Origin: Lachnoclostridium phytofermentans ISDg
GTDB taxonomy: Bacteria > Bacillota > Clostridia > Lachnospirales > Lachnospiraceae
Direction: 5' to 3'
Length of the DNA: 64,000 nucleotides
Assembly (NCBI RefSeq): GCF_000018685.1
Contig: NC_010001.1
Location: forward strand, 1,318,001-1,382,000
The position numbers and the translations under genes were made by a program. Shown in pieces: positions 27,503 through 36,864 of the stretch. Position 1 is the first letter of the stretch. The number at the start of each line of letters is the position of its first letter. Under the pieces are notes generated by a model that did not search any database, was not told the origin of the DNA, and was given only the letters and a program-made list of their open reading frames with translations.

Positions 27503-27518
27503 ATTTAAGGAGGATATT

Positions 27519-29243
27519 ATGAAAGTTAAAATGAGAAAATGGTATAGTTTCTTAATTGCCTTATTTGCAGTAATGATGTTATTTACACCAATTACATGTA
27601 AGGCAGAAGAGAAAACCACATTTGACTCAGTAGAAGAGGCGAAAGAGTATATCTCACAGCAAGAGGATATAGCAGGTTCTGCAGGGGATAACATAGCGGG
27701 GGCAGAACAGTATATCAAGGAAAAAACGGTACCAATGTATGCTACGATATGGGCATTGGTCCCACCGATTATTGCGATTGGTTTAGCATTAATTACGAAG
27801 GAGGTTTACTTCTCCTTATTTGTTGGTATTTTAACAGGTGCATTGTTTTATTCTAACTTCAATTTGGAAAAGACAATAAGCACAGTGTTTGTATCTGGCG
27901 TAATTAGTAAGTTGTCTGATGTTGATAATGTTGGAATCTTAATATTCTTGGTTGTCTTAGGTATTATGGTATCACTTATGAACAAAGTTGGCGGTAGTGC
28001 TGCTTATGGTAAGTGGGCAGGGCAGAAGATTACGACAAGAAGAGGGGCTATGCTAGCTACTTTTGGCCTTGGAGCATTAATTTTCGTAGATGATTATTTT
28101 AACTGTTTAACTGTTGGTAGTGTTATGAGACCGGTTACTGATAAGTATAAGATAAGTAGAGCGAGACTGGCTTATATTATCGATGCAACAGCAGCTCCAA
28201 TCTGTATCATTGCACCGATTTCTTCTTGGGCAGCAGCAGTGTCTGGAGTTGTAGAGGGAAATGATGGATTTACATTATTTTTAAGATCGATCCCTTATAA
28301 TTTCTATGCACTATTGACTATTGTAATGGTAGTTACTATGGCAATCATGCAGTTTGACTTTGGTCCTATGAGAAAGCATGAAGAAAATGCATTAAAGGGT
28401 GATCTTTTTACAACAGGAAATCGTCCGTTTGAAGACGGAGAGGTAGTAACCAATGGAAAAGGAAAAGTTATCGATCTTATCCTTCCGGTTCTTGTCTTAA
28501 TCGTTTGTTGCGTATTAGGAATGGTTTACACAGGTGGTTTTTTCCATGGAGAAGCTGGATTTATGGAAGCCTTCGCTAATTGTGATGCTTCCCTTAGTTT
28601 AGTTTATGGTTCTTTCCTCGCTCTTGTAGTTACGTTCTTTTTCTATATTGTAAGAAGAGTGTTATCACTAAAAGAATTTGCGGAATCATTTACAGATGGT
28701 TTCAAAGCTATGGTTCCAGCAATTTTAATATTGATATTTGCATGGACATTAAGTGGTATTACTCGTATGCTTGGAGCTGATGTTTTTGTGGCTAATATAG
28801 TTCAAAATAGTGCAGGAGCATTGCAATTATTCTTACCTGCTATTATCTTTGCTATTTCAGTTGGTTTGGCATTCGCAACTGGTACCTCCTGGGGAACTTT
28901 TGGTATACTTTTACCAATCGTAGTTGCTATACTTGAACCAGGTAGCGAGATGTTAATCATATCAATTTCTGCTTGTTTAGCAGGTGCTGTTTGTGGAGAT
29001 CATGTCTCCCCAATTTCTGATACTACAATCATGTCATCAGCGGGGGCACAGTGTGATCATATGAATCATGTTACTACACAGCTTCCTTATGCATTAATTG
29101 TAGCAGCGGTAAGTTTGGTAGCCTATATTATAGCTGCATTTATACAAAATGTTTGGATTTCACTACCAATAGCGATTGCATTAATGTTAATCGTTCTTTT
29201 CGTTATGAATGCTAAATATGGTAAAGATTCGGGAATACAATAA
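27519..29243 (+). CDS. NhaC-family antiporter, predicted lysine transporter
   Basis: A 574-residue integral membrane protein. A cleavable-looking N-terminal hydrophobic segment (to about residue 27) precedes an outside acidic stretch, then 11-12 membrane helices. GALIFVDDYFNCLTVGSVMRP, APICIIAPISSWAAA and GDHVSPISDTTIMSSAGAQ are conserved NhaC-type motifs. Homologues behind L-box riboswitches have been proposed as lysine transporters (LysW), and the riboswitch directly upstream supports that rather than plain Na+/H+ exchange. The start at 27519 has AAGGAGG; a start at 27489 would lie in the terminator. Confidence 0.88.
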   Translation: MKVKMRKWYSFLIALFAVMMLFTPITCKAEEKTTFDSVEEAKEYISQQEDIAGSAGDNIAGAEQYIKEKTVPMYATIWALVPPIIAIGLALITKEVYFSLFVGILTGALFYSNFNLEKTISTVFVSGVISKLSDVDNVGILIFLVVLGIMVSLMNKVGGSAAYGKWAGQKITTRRGAMLATFGLGALIFVDDYFNCLTVGSVMRPVTDKYKISRARLAYIIDATAAPICIIAPISSWAAAVSGVVEGNDGFTLFLRSIPYNFYALLTIVMVVTMAIMQFDFGPMRKHEENALKGDLFTTGNRPFEDGEVVTNGKGKVIDLILPVLVLIVCCVLGMVYTGGFFHGEAGFMEAFANCDASLSLVYGSFLALVVTFFFYIVRRVLSLKEFAESFTDGFKAMVPAILILIFAWTLSGITRMLGADVFVANIVQNSAGALQLFLPAIIFAISVGLAFATGTSWGTFGILLPIVVAILEPGSEMLIISISACLAGAVCGDHVSPISDTTIMSSAGAQCDHMNHVTTQLPYALIVAAVSLVAYIIAAFIQNVWISLPIAIALMLIVLFVMNAKYGKDSGIQ

Positions 29244-29282
29244 ATAGAGTTAAATATAAATTAAGAATGTTCTAAAAAGATA

Positions 29283-29350
29283 ACCCTGCTTTCTTCGGAG
29301 CTAACTAGAAAATAAACTAGATTGCGAGAGATAGAAAGCAGGGGGTTTTT
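29283..29350 (+). terminator. Terminator of the NhaC-type gene
   Basis: CCCTGCTTTCT at 29284-29294 pairs with AGAAAGCAGGG at 29333-29343; GGTTTTT follows. Confidence 0.9.
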
Positions 29351-29494
29351 ATTCATGAGAAGGAAACTATGTGGTGATTTCAAGTAATTAGATGTGATTT
29401 AATTTTTATTTACAAATATATGGAAATAGTTTACTATAGTAATAGTTTAGACCAACAACATAATTGATATATAATAAATTAATGGAGTGAGTTT

Positions 29495-29977
29495 ATGAAC
29501 AATTTTTTATTAATAGTTGCTATTATAGTTGCCATCTACGGAGTCTATAACATCATGAGACCTATTTTTATTGGGAGGAAATTACGAGCTGGGTATCAGG
29601 TTATGTTTTTAGCTCCAAAATCCGTATATTTTTTCATAATCATATTTGTATTGGCTACTATTACGAATGTATTGCTCTATATTCATTATAATTATTTCAT
29701 TTTTCTTTTCATTGCAAGCATATGCTTTACCTGCGGATGTACAGAATTTTCGAAAAGTTATATGATATTTTTGCACAAAGGTTGGTTTATTGATGGTACA
29801 TACTTTGCGTTAGAGGAAGTTGTTAATCATGGAGAATTTTACATTTTACCTCATTTGAATTTCAGAAGCATTTTTAAGGTCGCAACAAAAAATAAGAAAT
29901 CCTATGGATATGTTTGCAAAAAGAAAGAAAGCATCATAAATAGTAGGATCAAGTCAATGGGGATTGTAAAGTCTTAA
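29495..29977 (+). CDS. Hypothetical membrane protein
   Basis: A 160-residue protein with hydrophobic segments at about 3-19, 44-63 and 67-82, then a soluble C-terminal half with a GTYFALEEVV strand and a basic end. The layout (helices followed by a small domain with a W-F-I-D-G strand) resembles small DUF5673-like membrane proteins, but I cannot assign a family. ATGGAGTGAG lies before the start. It stands alone between the NhaC terminator and the MATE gene. Confidence 0.6.
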   Translation: MNNFLLIVAIIVAIYGVYNIMRPIFIGRKLRAGYQVMFLAPKSVYFFIIIFVLATITNVLLYIHYNYFIFLFIASICFTCGCTEFSKSYMIFLHKGWFIDGTYFALEEVVNHGEFYILPHLNFRSIFKVATKNKKSYGYVCKKKESIINSRIKSMGIVKS

Positions 29978-30079
29978 GCTAGAAAAACTATTTGAACGTC
30001 TTTTTATTGAATAAAGATAAAAATCTTGTTATCATAGAAATATTGACGTCAAAAAGAAAAAATACATAACGAGGACACT

Positions 30080-31441
30080 ATGTTTAAATTAGAAAACAAA
30101 GAAAAAAATTACTTATTATTAAAAGAAAAGAAGTTGTATCAGGCGTTTTTATATCTTGCGTTGCCTGTTATGGCTGCAAATCTGTTAAAATCAGTTCACG
30201 ATTTGGTAGATACCTATTTCATAGGGCAGTTAGAAAATTCAGTAGCTGCCCAGGCAGGGATAGCTATTACTTGGCCGTTACTTGATATATTTCTTTCCTT
30301 AAGTACTGGATTAGCTATAGCTGGAGTTGCTATTATCAGTCAATTTCTAGGTGCTAAGGACAACGAGTCAGCTAGAGAATATTCTGGTTTGTTGTTTATC
30401 CTTAGTATAGGAATCGGTCTAGTTGTGAATGTGTTGTTGTTTTTATTTTCGCCTTTGGTTCTTCATTCAATGGGAGCAAAAGAAGGGGTTTATGATTCTG
30501 GTTTAATTTATCTTCAAGTACGTTCTTTTGAAATGGTATTTCTATTTTTATTTACTGCGTTCCAGTCAATGAGACAAGCACGAGGGGATACTGTAACACC
30601 AGTCATATTATCAGTAATTTCCATTCTTATTAACATTGTGCTTACTGCATTGTTTACCAGTGTATTAAACATGGGGGTATTTGGTGCAGCAATAGGGACA
30701 CTAATCGGACAAGCCGCAATTGCTCCTGCAATATTATTCATGATGTTTCGTAAGTCTGATGAACTCTCCATTAGAAAAGAACATCTTAGAATAAAAAAGG
30801 ATACGATGAAAAAACTGATTCATATTGCGATGCCATCTGCAGCTAGTCAGGCTTTAAGTTCCCTAGGATTTCTGATTTTACAAACTGTTATCCTAAGTTA
30901 TGGGGAAGTAGTGGCAGCAGCTTTTAGCTTAGGTAATAAGGTGTCTAATCTATTATTGATCCCGATTATGGCAATAGGTTCTATCTTAGCAGCATTTGTT
31001 GGGCAGAATATAGGAGCCTCGAATAAGGAGAGAGCAAGAAAATCATATCATGCCAGTAGAAATATAGCCTTGATTTTATCGATAGTTGGATGCTTCCTTA
31101 TCTTCCCGTTTCGATCTAAGATGCTTAATTTATTAACTAATGATTCGGAAACATTAAAAGTAGCAATGGAGTATATGATTTGGGTACTAATAACTCAACC
31201 ATTGATGGCACTCTTTCAGAATTATATGGGAGTATTTAATGGTTCTGGTAATACAAGGTATTCCTTTACTATTGCATCCGCAAGGCTATGGGCAGTTCGT
31301 TTACCTTTAATTCTTATCTTTAAGCAATTTACTAATTTGGGTAGAAGCGGAATTTGGTATGCAATGGTGATTAGTAATATCATAATTTTAATATTAGCAC
31401 AGAATTTATTCCGTAAGGTTGACTTTGAGAGAAAAGTGTAA
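30080..31441 (+). CDS. MATE family efflux transporter
   Basis: A 453-residue protein with twelve hydrophobic segments in two halves. Typical MATE motifs are seen: LALPVMAANLLKSVHDLVDT near the N-terminus, the half-repeat QSMRQARGDTVTPVILS, and FVGQNIGASNKERARKS in the second half. It exports drugs or metabolites by Na+ or H+ antiport; substrate unknown. ACGAGGACACT gives a modest ribosome site. It is monocistronic with a downstream terminator. Confidence 0.92.
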   Translation: MFKLENKEKNYLLLKEKKLYQAFLYLALPVMAANLLKSVHDLVDTYFIGQLENSVAAQAGIAITWPLLDIFLSLSTGLAIAGVAIISQFLGAKDNESAREYSGLLFILSIGIGLVVNVLLFLFSPLVLHSMGAKEGVYDSGLIYLQVRSFEMVFLFLFTAFQSMRQARGDTVTPVILSVISILINIVLTALFTSVLNMGVFGAAIGTLIGQAAIAPAILFMMFRKSDELSIRKEHLRIKKDTMKKLIHIAMPSAASQALSSLGFLILQTVILSYGEVVAAAFSLGNKVSNLLLIPIMAIGSILAAFVGQNIGASNKERARKSYHASRNIALILSIVGCFLIFPFRSKMLNLLTNDSETLKVAMEYMIWVLITQPLMALFQNYMGVFNGSGNTRYSFTIASARLWAVRLPLILIFKQFTNLGRSGIWYAMVISNIIILILAQNLFRKVDFERKV

Positions 31442-31536
31442 TTTAATGAAACTTTTGTATTTAAAACTATGCTAAAATCCACGCAAGACAGTGGATATAT
31501 GATTTAAATGAAAAGGCTATGATCGACTAACAATAA

Positions 31537-31580
31537 AGAGCTAGTTCAAATGGTGTTCTCCATTTGAGCTGGCTCTTTTT
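31537..31580 (+). terminator. Terminator of the MATE gene
   Basis: AGAGCTAGTTCAAATGG pairs with CCATTTGAGCTGGCTCT, six-base loop, followed by five T residues. The rest of the gap to 31836 shows no gene. Confidence 0.92.
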
Positions 31581-31836
31581 GTCACACGGGGAACTGATAA
31601 GGTAGGTAGATAGTCATTGCTTTATTACGCTTGAATTCTTTATTGTTAGACTTTGAATATATCATGGTAAATATTGTAAATCTATATGTACTTCGATATA
31701 ATATAAAAGTAAACACATTGCCTTTATTATTCGAGACAAGGATAAGTTCGAAGCGTGCTTTTACTCGTATATCATTGAAAGAATGAAACGTAATAAAAGA
31801 CCAATGTGAGTATAAATCAGATATAGGGGGGATTTC

Positions 31837-34344
31837 ATGAGGTTATTCAAAAGAGGAATTATTAGTTTTATGCTGATTGTAATAGTGTTGACTGCATGTA
31901 AGAAAAAAGAGAAAGAGAGTTCTAGCGAAGAGATATCACTTCCAACTGGTATGGAGGTTCTAACGAATCAACCTACGCAAACAGTGACACCAACACCAAC
32001 AAAAACAGGTGTTCCAACCAAACCACCATCACCAACCCAAACGCCTTCACCAACTATTAAAGTGATTCCAGAAAAAACTGTGTTTACTTTTGAAGTGCAA
32101 CCAATCAATATTCCACAAGATATGGAAGTACCACATATGTCGAAAGAAGAATTTCCAAAATTAGATGGTTCTACAGCAAATATTCCACTCGGTGAGGCAT
32201 TATATTGTTATATAACGAACGCAACAAAAGAAGAAGCAAAGAAAGACTTGAAGTTTTACAAAACACCGGACGCTTACAAAAATCTAATGTATGAACAGTC
32301 TGACATTCTGATTGTATATGAGCCACCACAGAGTATATTGGAGGATATGCATAAATACAATTATGAACTTGAGTTTAAGCCTTTGGGACGTGATGCATTA
32401 GTGTTTCTTGGAAATGAAACGAATCCCGTATCAAATCTCACCAAGGAACAAATTATGAATATCTATACGGGGGCAGTTACAAATTGGAAAGAACTTGGCG
32501 GTAAAGAGAATGAAATATTAGCTTTTCAACGTCCGGAGTCTTCGGGAAGCCAAACTTTAATGGAAAAGTTAGCGGTACCATCTGATAAAATTATGAGAGG
32601 ACCAACAGTAAAGAGTATTGAGGAAATGAGTGGTCTAGTGGACGCAATAGCACAATATAATAACAAAAGTAACGCAATCGGATATTCTGTTTATTATTAT
32701 GCGAATTACATGTATCAACAACCTGGACTTAAGTTTTTTTCCATTGATGGTATTTCACCAACGGATGAAACAATACAAAGTGGAGAATATCCATATGTAA
32801 ATGATTTTTATGTTGTAATACGTAAAAATGAACCAAAAGATTCGAAAGCTCGTTTACTTTATGAATGGCTCACTTCTATTGAGGCTCAAAAATTAGTGGC
32901 TGGGGCCGGTTATGTGCCTGTTGTTAACGTAGAACAACAGAAACTAGATTTACCAATTGATACGATTGAACCAAAGCCAATTTCCATCAAGGAAGATGAG
33001 TATGTGGTTATACATAATTCAAATGCTCAACAAGAACCATTAGGTGATGTACTATTAAATCGTTATGTAAAAGAAGTACTGATATTCTCTGGAAAAAGAG
33101 TTTTAATTGATGCTAATCTTCTGTGTAAAAAAACAGATTGGCTTATTTTACAAAGTATAAGACCACAGTTTGGATTACCAGATGAAGGAAGTCATTATCA
33201 GTACGAATTGTATGATTTAAGTAGTACGAAATATATAACTGACCGAAAATACGACAGATTGTACCAATTAAATAATGATATTTATATTGCTAGAGTCGAT
33301 GCGGAAGAAAGTATCTTGTCATTTTTATTCTCAAATAAAAAACATCTGGATTTTCAAGAAAAAAATAACCAATACTATGATTATGCTGTTTCTAAGAACA
33401 GATTATTTGTATCCAATAACCATGAAATATCTCTATACGATAATCAAGGGGAATTAATTAAAACGATACCAATTTCAAATGAAGGCCATTTAAGTAAAGT
33501 GGAAGGAGTGGAGCTTTCTAATTATGTCCAGTTTCGTTATCAGCAAAACAACTCATATTTCTTATACTTGATAAGCGAACAAGGGGATATCATTAAAGCG
33601 GATACATTCCTTAATAAGACCAAGTGGAAATCACAAGCTGGAATTATTTCTGATGTCATTTATGATGAGAAGGGGAATATTTGGACAGCTATTTATGTAG
33701 ACGGTAATCTGCTTGTAGTTTCATTGGCTGGAAAAGTACAATTTCAATTTAAAGCTATGGTGGAAAGTTCAGGGTTAATGTTCTATCCAGGATATATTAG
33801 ACTCTATAATATTGAGTCGGATAAACCTTATTATTACGATTGGGACGGGAAAGAGATCGGTGGAAAAGTGGGAGAAGAGTTTGGTTTCTTAAATTTTAAT
33901 CTGATTGTTTGCCGCCAGAATGGATTTACTATGTATAACCAATATCAAAAAGAACATTATGACATCAAAGTAAAGAACTATAATAGAGATCAATTCTACG
34001 GAATGGAAGGTTATATGATTCCAAATTTAGTTTCTTTTGAAGCCGAAGGGAAGAATGGAGAAGTAAAGGAATATACTTATTATGGTGATAAACTTCTTTT
34101 AAATAAACGTGCTTTTGCGATACGAGAATTAAAAGACTATATTGTTATAGGAAGTGACAACTATTCTTATGTCTTTACAAAAACGGGAAAAAAAGTATAT
34201 GAGAGTGAAAAGGGTGAACGGATTCGCGATCTTATACTTGGTGAGCAATTATATGTTTATGTAGAGCAGGGAAACTATCGGGGGATTAAGGATATGAACG
34301 GAAATTTCCTTTATAGAACTTATTCACCAAACTTGGATGATTAG
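31837..34344 (+). CDS. Lipoprotein: PstS-like binding domain fused to a C-terminal repeat domain
   Basis: The 835-residue protein has a lipoprotein signal (VLTACKKK, lipid Cys near residue 21), then a Pro/Thr linker (about 45-70). Residues about 100-370 form a phosphate-binding-like domain with LTKEQIMNIYTGAVTNWKEL, QRPESSGSQTLMEKL and GYSVYYYANYM, as in PstS. The remaining 450 residues are Tyr/Gly-rich strands, such as KYDRLYQLNNDIYIARV and GTKNMNG-like turns, suggesting a beta-propeller or WG-repeat region. No pst transport genes are nearby, so it may sense or scavenge rather than feed a transporter. Confidence 0.75.
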   Translation: MRLFKRGIISFMLIVIVLTACKKKEKESSSEEISLPTGMEVLTNQPTQTVTPTPTKTGVPTKPPSPTQTPSPTIKVIPEKTVFTFEVQPINIPQDMEVPHMSKEEFPKLDGSTANIPLGEALYCYITNATKEEAKKDLKFYKTPDAYKNLMYEQSDILIVYEPPQSILEDMHKYNYELEFKPLGRDALVFLGNETNPVSNLTKEQIMNIYTGAVTNWKELGGKENEILAFQRPESSGSQTLMEKLAVPSDKIMRGPTVKSIEEMSGLVDAIAQYNNKSNAIGYSVYYYANYMYQQPGLKFFSIDGISPTDETIQSGEYPYVNDFYVVIRKNEPKDSKARLLYEWLTSIEAQKLVAGAGYVPVVNVEQQKLDLPIDTIEPKPISIKEDEYVVIHNSNAQQEPLGDVLLNRYVKEVLIFSGKRVLIDANLLCKKTDWLILQSIRPQFGLPDEGSHYQYELYDLSSTKYITDRKYDRLYQLNNDIYIARVDAEESILSFLFSNKKHLDFQEKNNQYYDYAVSKNRLFVSNNHEISLYDNQGELIKTIPISNEGHLSKVEGVELSNYVQFRYQQNNSYFLYLISEQGDIIKADTFLNKTKWKSQAGIISDVIYDEKGNIWTAIYVDGNLLVVSLAGKVQFQFKAMVESSGLMFYPGYIRLYNIESDKPYYYDWDGKEIGGKVGEEFGFLNFNLIVCRQNGFTMYNQYQKEHYDIKVKNYNRDQFYGMEGYMIPNLVSFEAEGKNGEVKEYTYYGDKLLLNKRAFAIRELKDYIVIGSDNYSYVFTKTGKKVYESEKGERIRDLILGEQLYVYVEQGNYRGIKDMNGNFLYRTYSPNLDD

Positions 34345-34435
34345 TCCTTTACTGTAATTTGTGTAAACTAAAAAATAGTACTTGTATTGTGATAATCTTC
34401 CGTATACAATAAGTAAGGATAAGGAGGTTATCGCA

Positions 34436-35353
34436 ATGCCACGAAAGACATTAGGGCACGTGTTCGCTCTATTTACGATTCTAATTTGGGGAGCAACTTT
34501 CATAGCGAGTAAGATGTTATTAACAGAATTTACACCATTTCAAATTATGTTAATGCGTTTTATTATTGCTTATGTCGTTCTACTTATTATGAATCACAAA
34601 TTACATAAGATAATATGGAAAGATGAGATTATGTTTTGCCTACTTGCAATATTCGGAAGTACCTTGTATTTTATCTGTGAGAATATTGCACTAACATATA
34701 CACTAGCTTCGAATGTCGGCATTATCATTGCATTAGCTCCAATATTAACAGCATTATTAGCACATTTTACTACACACGATGAACGTTTACATAAAGGAAT
34801 CTTTCTAGGTTTTTTTGTTGCTTTTATCGGGGTTGTATTGGTAGTGTTTAATGGAACTGTGTTACTTAAATTAAATCCTATGGGGGATATCTTATCATTA
34901 CTTGCAGCAGTTATGTGGGCAGTGTACTCTACATTATTAAAACGTTGTGTACATAAATACGATGGTATCTATTTAACAAGACGAGTTGTATTTTATGCAA
35001 TACTTACGACATTACCTTTAGTCATAAAGGAAAATAAGTATTTTCCTTTAGAAACATTAAAAGAGCCAAAACTATTTCTAAGTTTGATGCTCTTAGGTAT
35101 CTTAGGTAGTGGAATTTGTTATGTCACATGGAACTATGCATCAAAATGGCTTGGTATTGTTGTAACGAATAATTACATTTATCTAAATCCGTTTGTTACA
35201 ATGGTTGCGGCTGGAGTTCTTTTAGGTGAACCTATCACGATAATGGGATTACTTGGATCAGCATTGATTATTGGTGGTATTATTATATCTGACCGAATCA
35301 AAAGCAATAAAAATATAGAAAATAAAAATTATGAGATTGGGAAGGAATTATAG
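34436..35353 (+). CDS. EamA/DMT family transporter
   Basis: A 305-residue protein with ten hydrophobic segments in two EamA repeats. The first begins at TILIWGATFIASKM, the second at LAAVMWAVYSTLLKR. The ending with NPFVTMVAAGVLLGEPIT is typical of the family. Such proteins export or exchange small metabolites. AAGGAGG at 34421-34427 favours the ATG at 34436 over an upstream in-frame start at 34382. It is 11 bp from the YitT-type gene, so the two are probably co-transcribed. Confidence 0.9.
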   Translation: MPRKTLGHVFALFTILIWGATFIASKMLLTEFTPFQIMLMRFIIAYVVLLIMNHKLHKIIWKDEIMFCLLAIFGSTLYFICENIALTYTLASNVGIIIALAPILTALLAHFTTHDERLHKGIFLGFFVAFIGVVLVVFNGTVLLKLNPMGDILSLLAAVMWAVYSTLLKRCVHKYDGIYLTRRVVFYAILTTLPLVIKENKYFPLETLKEPKLFLSLMLLGILGSGICYVTWNYASKWLGIVVTNNYIYLNPFVTMVAAGVLLGEPITIMGLLGSALIIGGIIISDRIKSNKNIENKNYEIGKEL

Positions 35354-35364
35354 GAACAATTGTC

Positions 35365-36357
35365 ATGAAGGAAAATGAAAACATGGGGATAAAGTTGGAA
35401 AAAGTACAACCGGAGGTTACAAAAGAGGTACAACCGAAGGTTAAGGAAGAGGTACAAACTGTAACAGTTAAGCTTGAAAAAAAGGATAAGGTTGAAATCA
35501 CAGAGCAACATAGCCCTGTCAAAAAAATTGTGAGTGATTATTTGTTAATTACATTTAGTGTTATTCTTATCATGATGGGGTCTTATTATTTTAAGTTTCC
35601 GAATGATTTCACGTTCGGGGGAGTTACAGGCTTATCTGTTGTAATTGGTAAACTAAAGTTAATGACACCTGGTACTGCCAACCTTGCGATAAATATGATC
35701 TTATTAGTCATAGGCTTTTTCTTTTTAGGAAGAGGCTTTGGAGTAAAAACAGTATACTCCAGTTTATTGTTATCCTTTGGTTTATATATTATGGAATTTA
35801 TTGATCCAGTTACTGCACCACTTACGGATGAACCGTTCTTGGAACTTATATTTGCTGTAGCACTTCCAGCAGCCGGTGCAGCTATTTTATTCCGCATTGG
35901 AGCATCGGGTGGTGGTACTGATATCATTGCCATGATTATTAATAAATACATGAAGATTTCGGTAGGTAAAGCGTTATTGTGGTCCGATGTTTTAATTACA
36001 TTAAGTGCGGTCTTCATCTTAAGTTTTAAAACTTTTCTATTCTCAGTGTTAGGTATGTTTTTAAAATCGTTTGTCATTGATGATTTAATAGAAAGTATGA
36101 ATCAGAATAAGTATATGAATATTATTTGTTCAAAGCCGGATCTTATCTGCGAGTATATCACGCATGAATTAAAAAGGAGTGCAACGATATGTCAAGCAGA
36201 GGGTGCTTATAGTCATACTCAGAAAAACTTAATTTTGACTGCTATGAAGCCAGCACAGGCGAACAAGTTGAGAGCTTACCTTGCAAAAGTTGATCCTACA
36301 GCCTTTACTACTATCATTAAAACAAGTGAGATTATAGGAAAAGGTTTCTTAAAATAG
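35365..36357 (+). CDS. YitT family membrane protein with repetitive N-terminal extension
   Basis: The 330-residue protein has five membrane helices from about residue 55, with FPNDFTFGGVTGLSVVIG and IGASGGGTDIIAMIINKY as YitT hallmarks. A cytoplasmic DUF2179 domain (about 240-330, with AEGAYSHTQKNLILTAM) ends it. The first 50 residues are unusual: a charged run with imperfect repeats of VQPEVTKE/VQPKVKEE. The start is either 35365 (TAGGAAC site) or 35383 (AAGGAA site). Function unknown; the DUF2179 part may bind a small ligand. Confidence 0.88.
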   Translation: MKENENMGIKLEKVQPEVTKEVQPKVKEEVQTVTVKLEKKDKVEITEQHSPVKKIVSDYLLITFSVILIMMGSYYFKFPNDFTFGGVTGLSVVIGKLKLMTPGTANLAINMILLVIGFFFLGRGFGVKTVYSSLLLSFGLYIMEFIDPVTAPLTDEPFLELIFAVALPAAGAAILFRIGASGGGTDIIAMIINKYMKISVGKALLWSDVLITLSAVFILSFKTFLFSVLGMFLKSFVIDDLIESMNQNKYMNIICSKPDLICEYITHELKRSATICQAEGAYSHTQKNLILTAMKPAQANKLRAYLAKVDPTAFTTIIKTSEIIGKGFLK

Positions 36358-36393
36358 ATAATTAATATTATTAAAAAATTTAATAGAAATTAC

Positions 36394-36432
36394 AAAGTGC
36401 TCCAGAGTAAAAAATTACTTTGGAGCTTTTTT
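36394..36432 (+). terminator. Terminator of the EamA-YitT operon
   Basis: GCTCCAGAGTAA (36399-36410) pairs with TTACTTTGGAGC (36415-36426) apart from one mismatch; T6 follows. Confidence 0.88.
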
Positions 36433-36609
36433 AAACTTTAAATTAGATGTATAAATTTTCTGTAATTACGCTTACAACGATAAATGTGCTGTGAGGAATT
36501 ACCTTGTATTAATAAAGAGAACCCTGTAATATGGTATAAATAATAACTATTTATAAACAAAATGAAGATATTACACAAAATGTCCGTCTATATTTGTTTA
36601 TTTTTAATA

Positions 36610-36638
36610 TTGTCAAATTATAACATGTCCATTATAAT
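36610..36638 (+). promoter_or_regulatory. Promoter of the mannanase gene
   Basis: TTGTCA at 36610-36615, exactly 17 bp, TATAAT at 36633-36638. The gap 36433-36609 upstream is AT-rich with nothing recognisable. Confidence 0.75.
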
Positions 36639-36644
36639 TTTTAA

Positions 36645-36864
36645 TAGGTAAAATATGTAAAACTAAAATCGACGGTTATCCAATCATCTTTAGACATTAG
36701 GTGTGCGCGTGTGATTCACCATGTGGCAGTACTCACGGGAAAGATTAAAATCAGAGCATATCTGGTTTGTGCTTTTCCTTTATGATAGAAGTTCTTCTTA
36801 CATAAGCCGATAGTTTTGATTTTTTAGAATTTCCGGGAGTAAAAAAATCAAGGAGGGTATTTAT
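36645..36864 (+). promoter_or_regulatory. Long 5' leader of the mannanase mRNA, structured
   Basis: About 220 nt separate the promoter from the start codon. The central part 36701-36780 is more GC-rich and can form GGTG/CACC and CCA/TGG stems. The 3' part has TTGATTTTTT (36816-36825) pairing with AAAAAATCAA (36842-36851), whose right arm ends at the AGGAGGG ribosome site. It matches no riboswitch class I know; the leader is therefore unassigned. Confidence 0.45.

Noticed and set aside
36701..36780. Possible c-di-GMP riboswitch in the mannanase leader
   Set aside because: The conserved GEMM-I and GEMM-II core motifs are absent; left as an unassigned structured leader.
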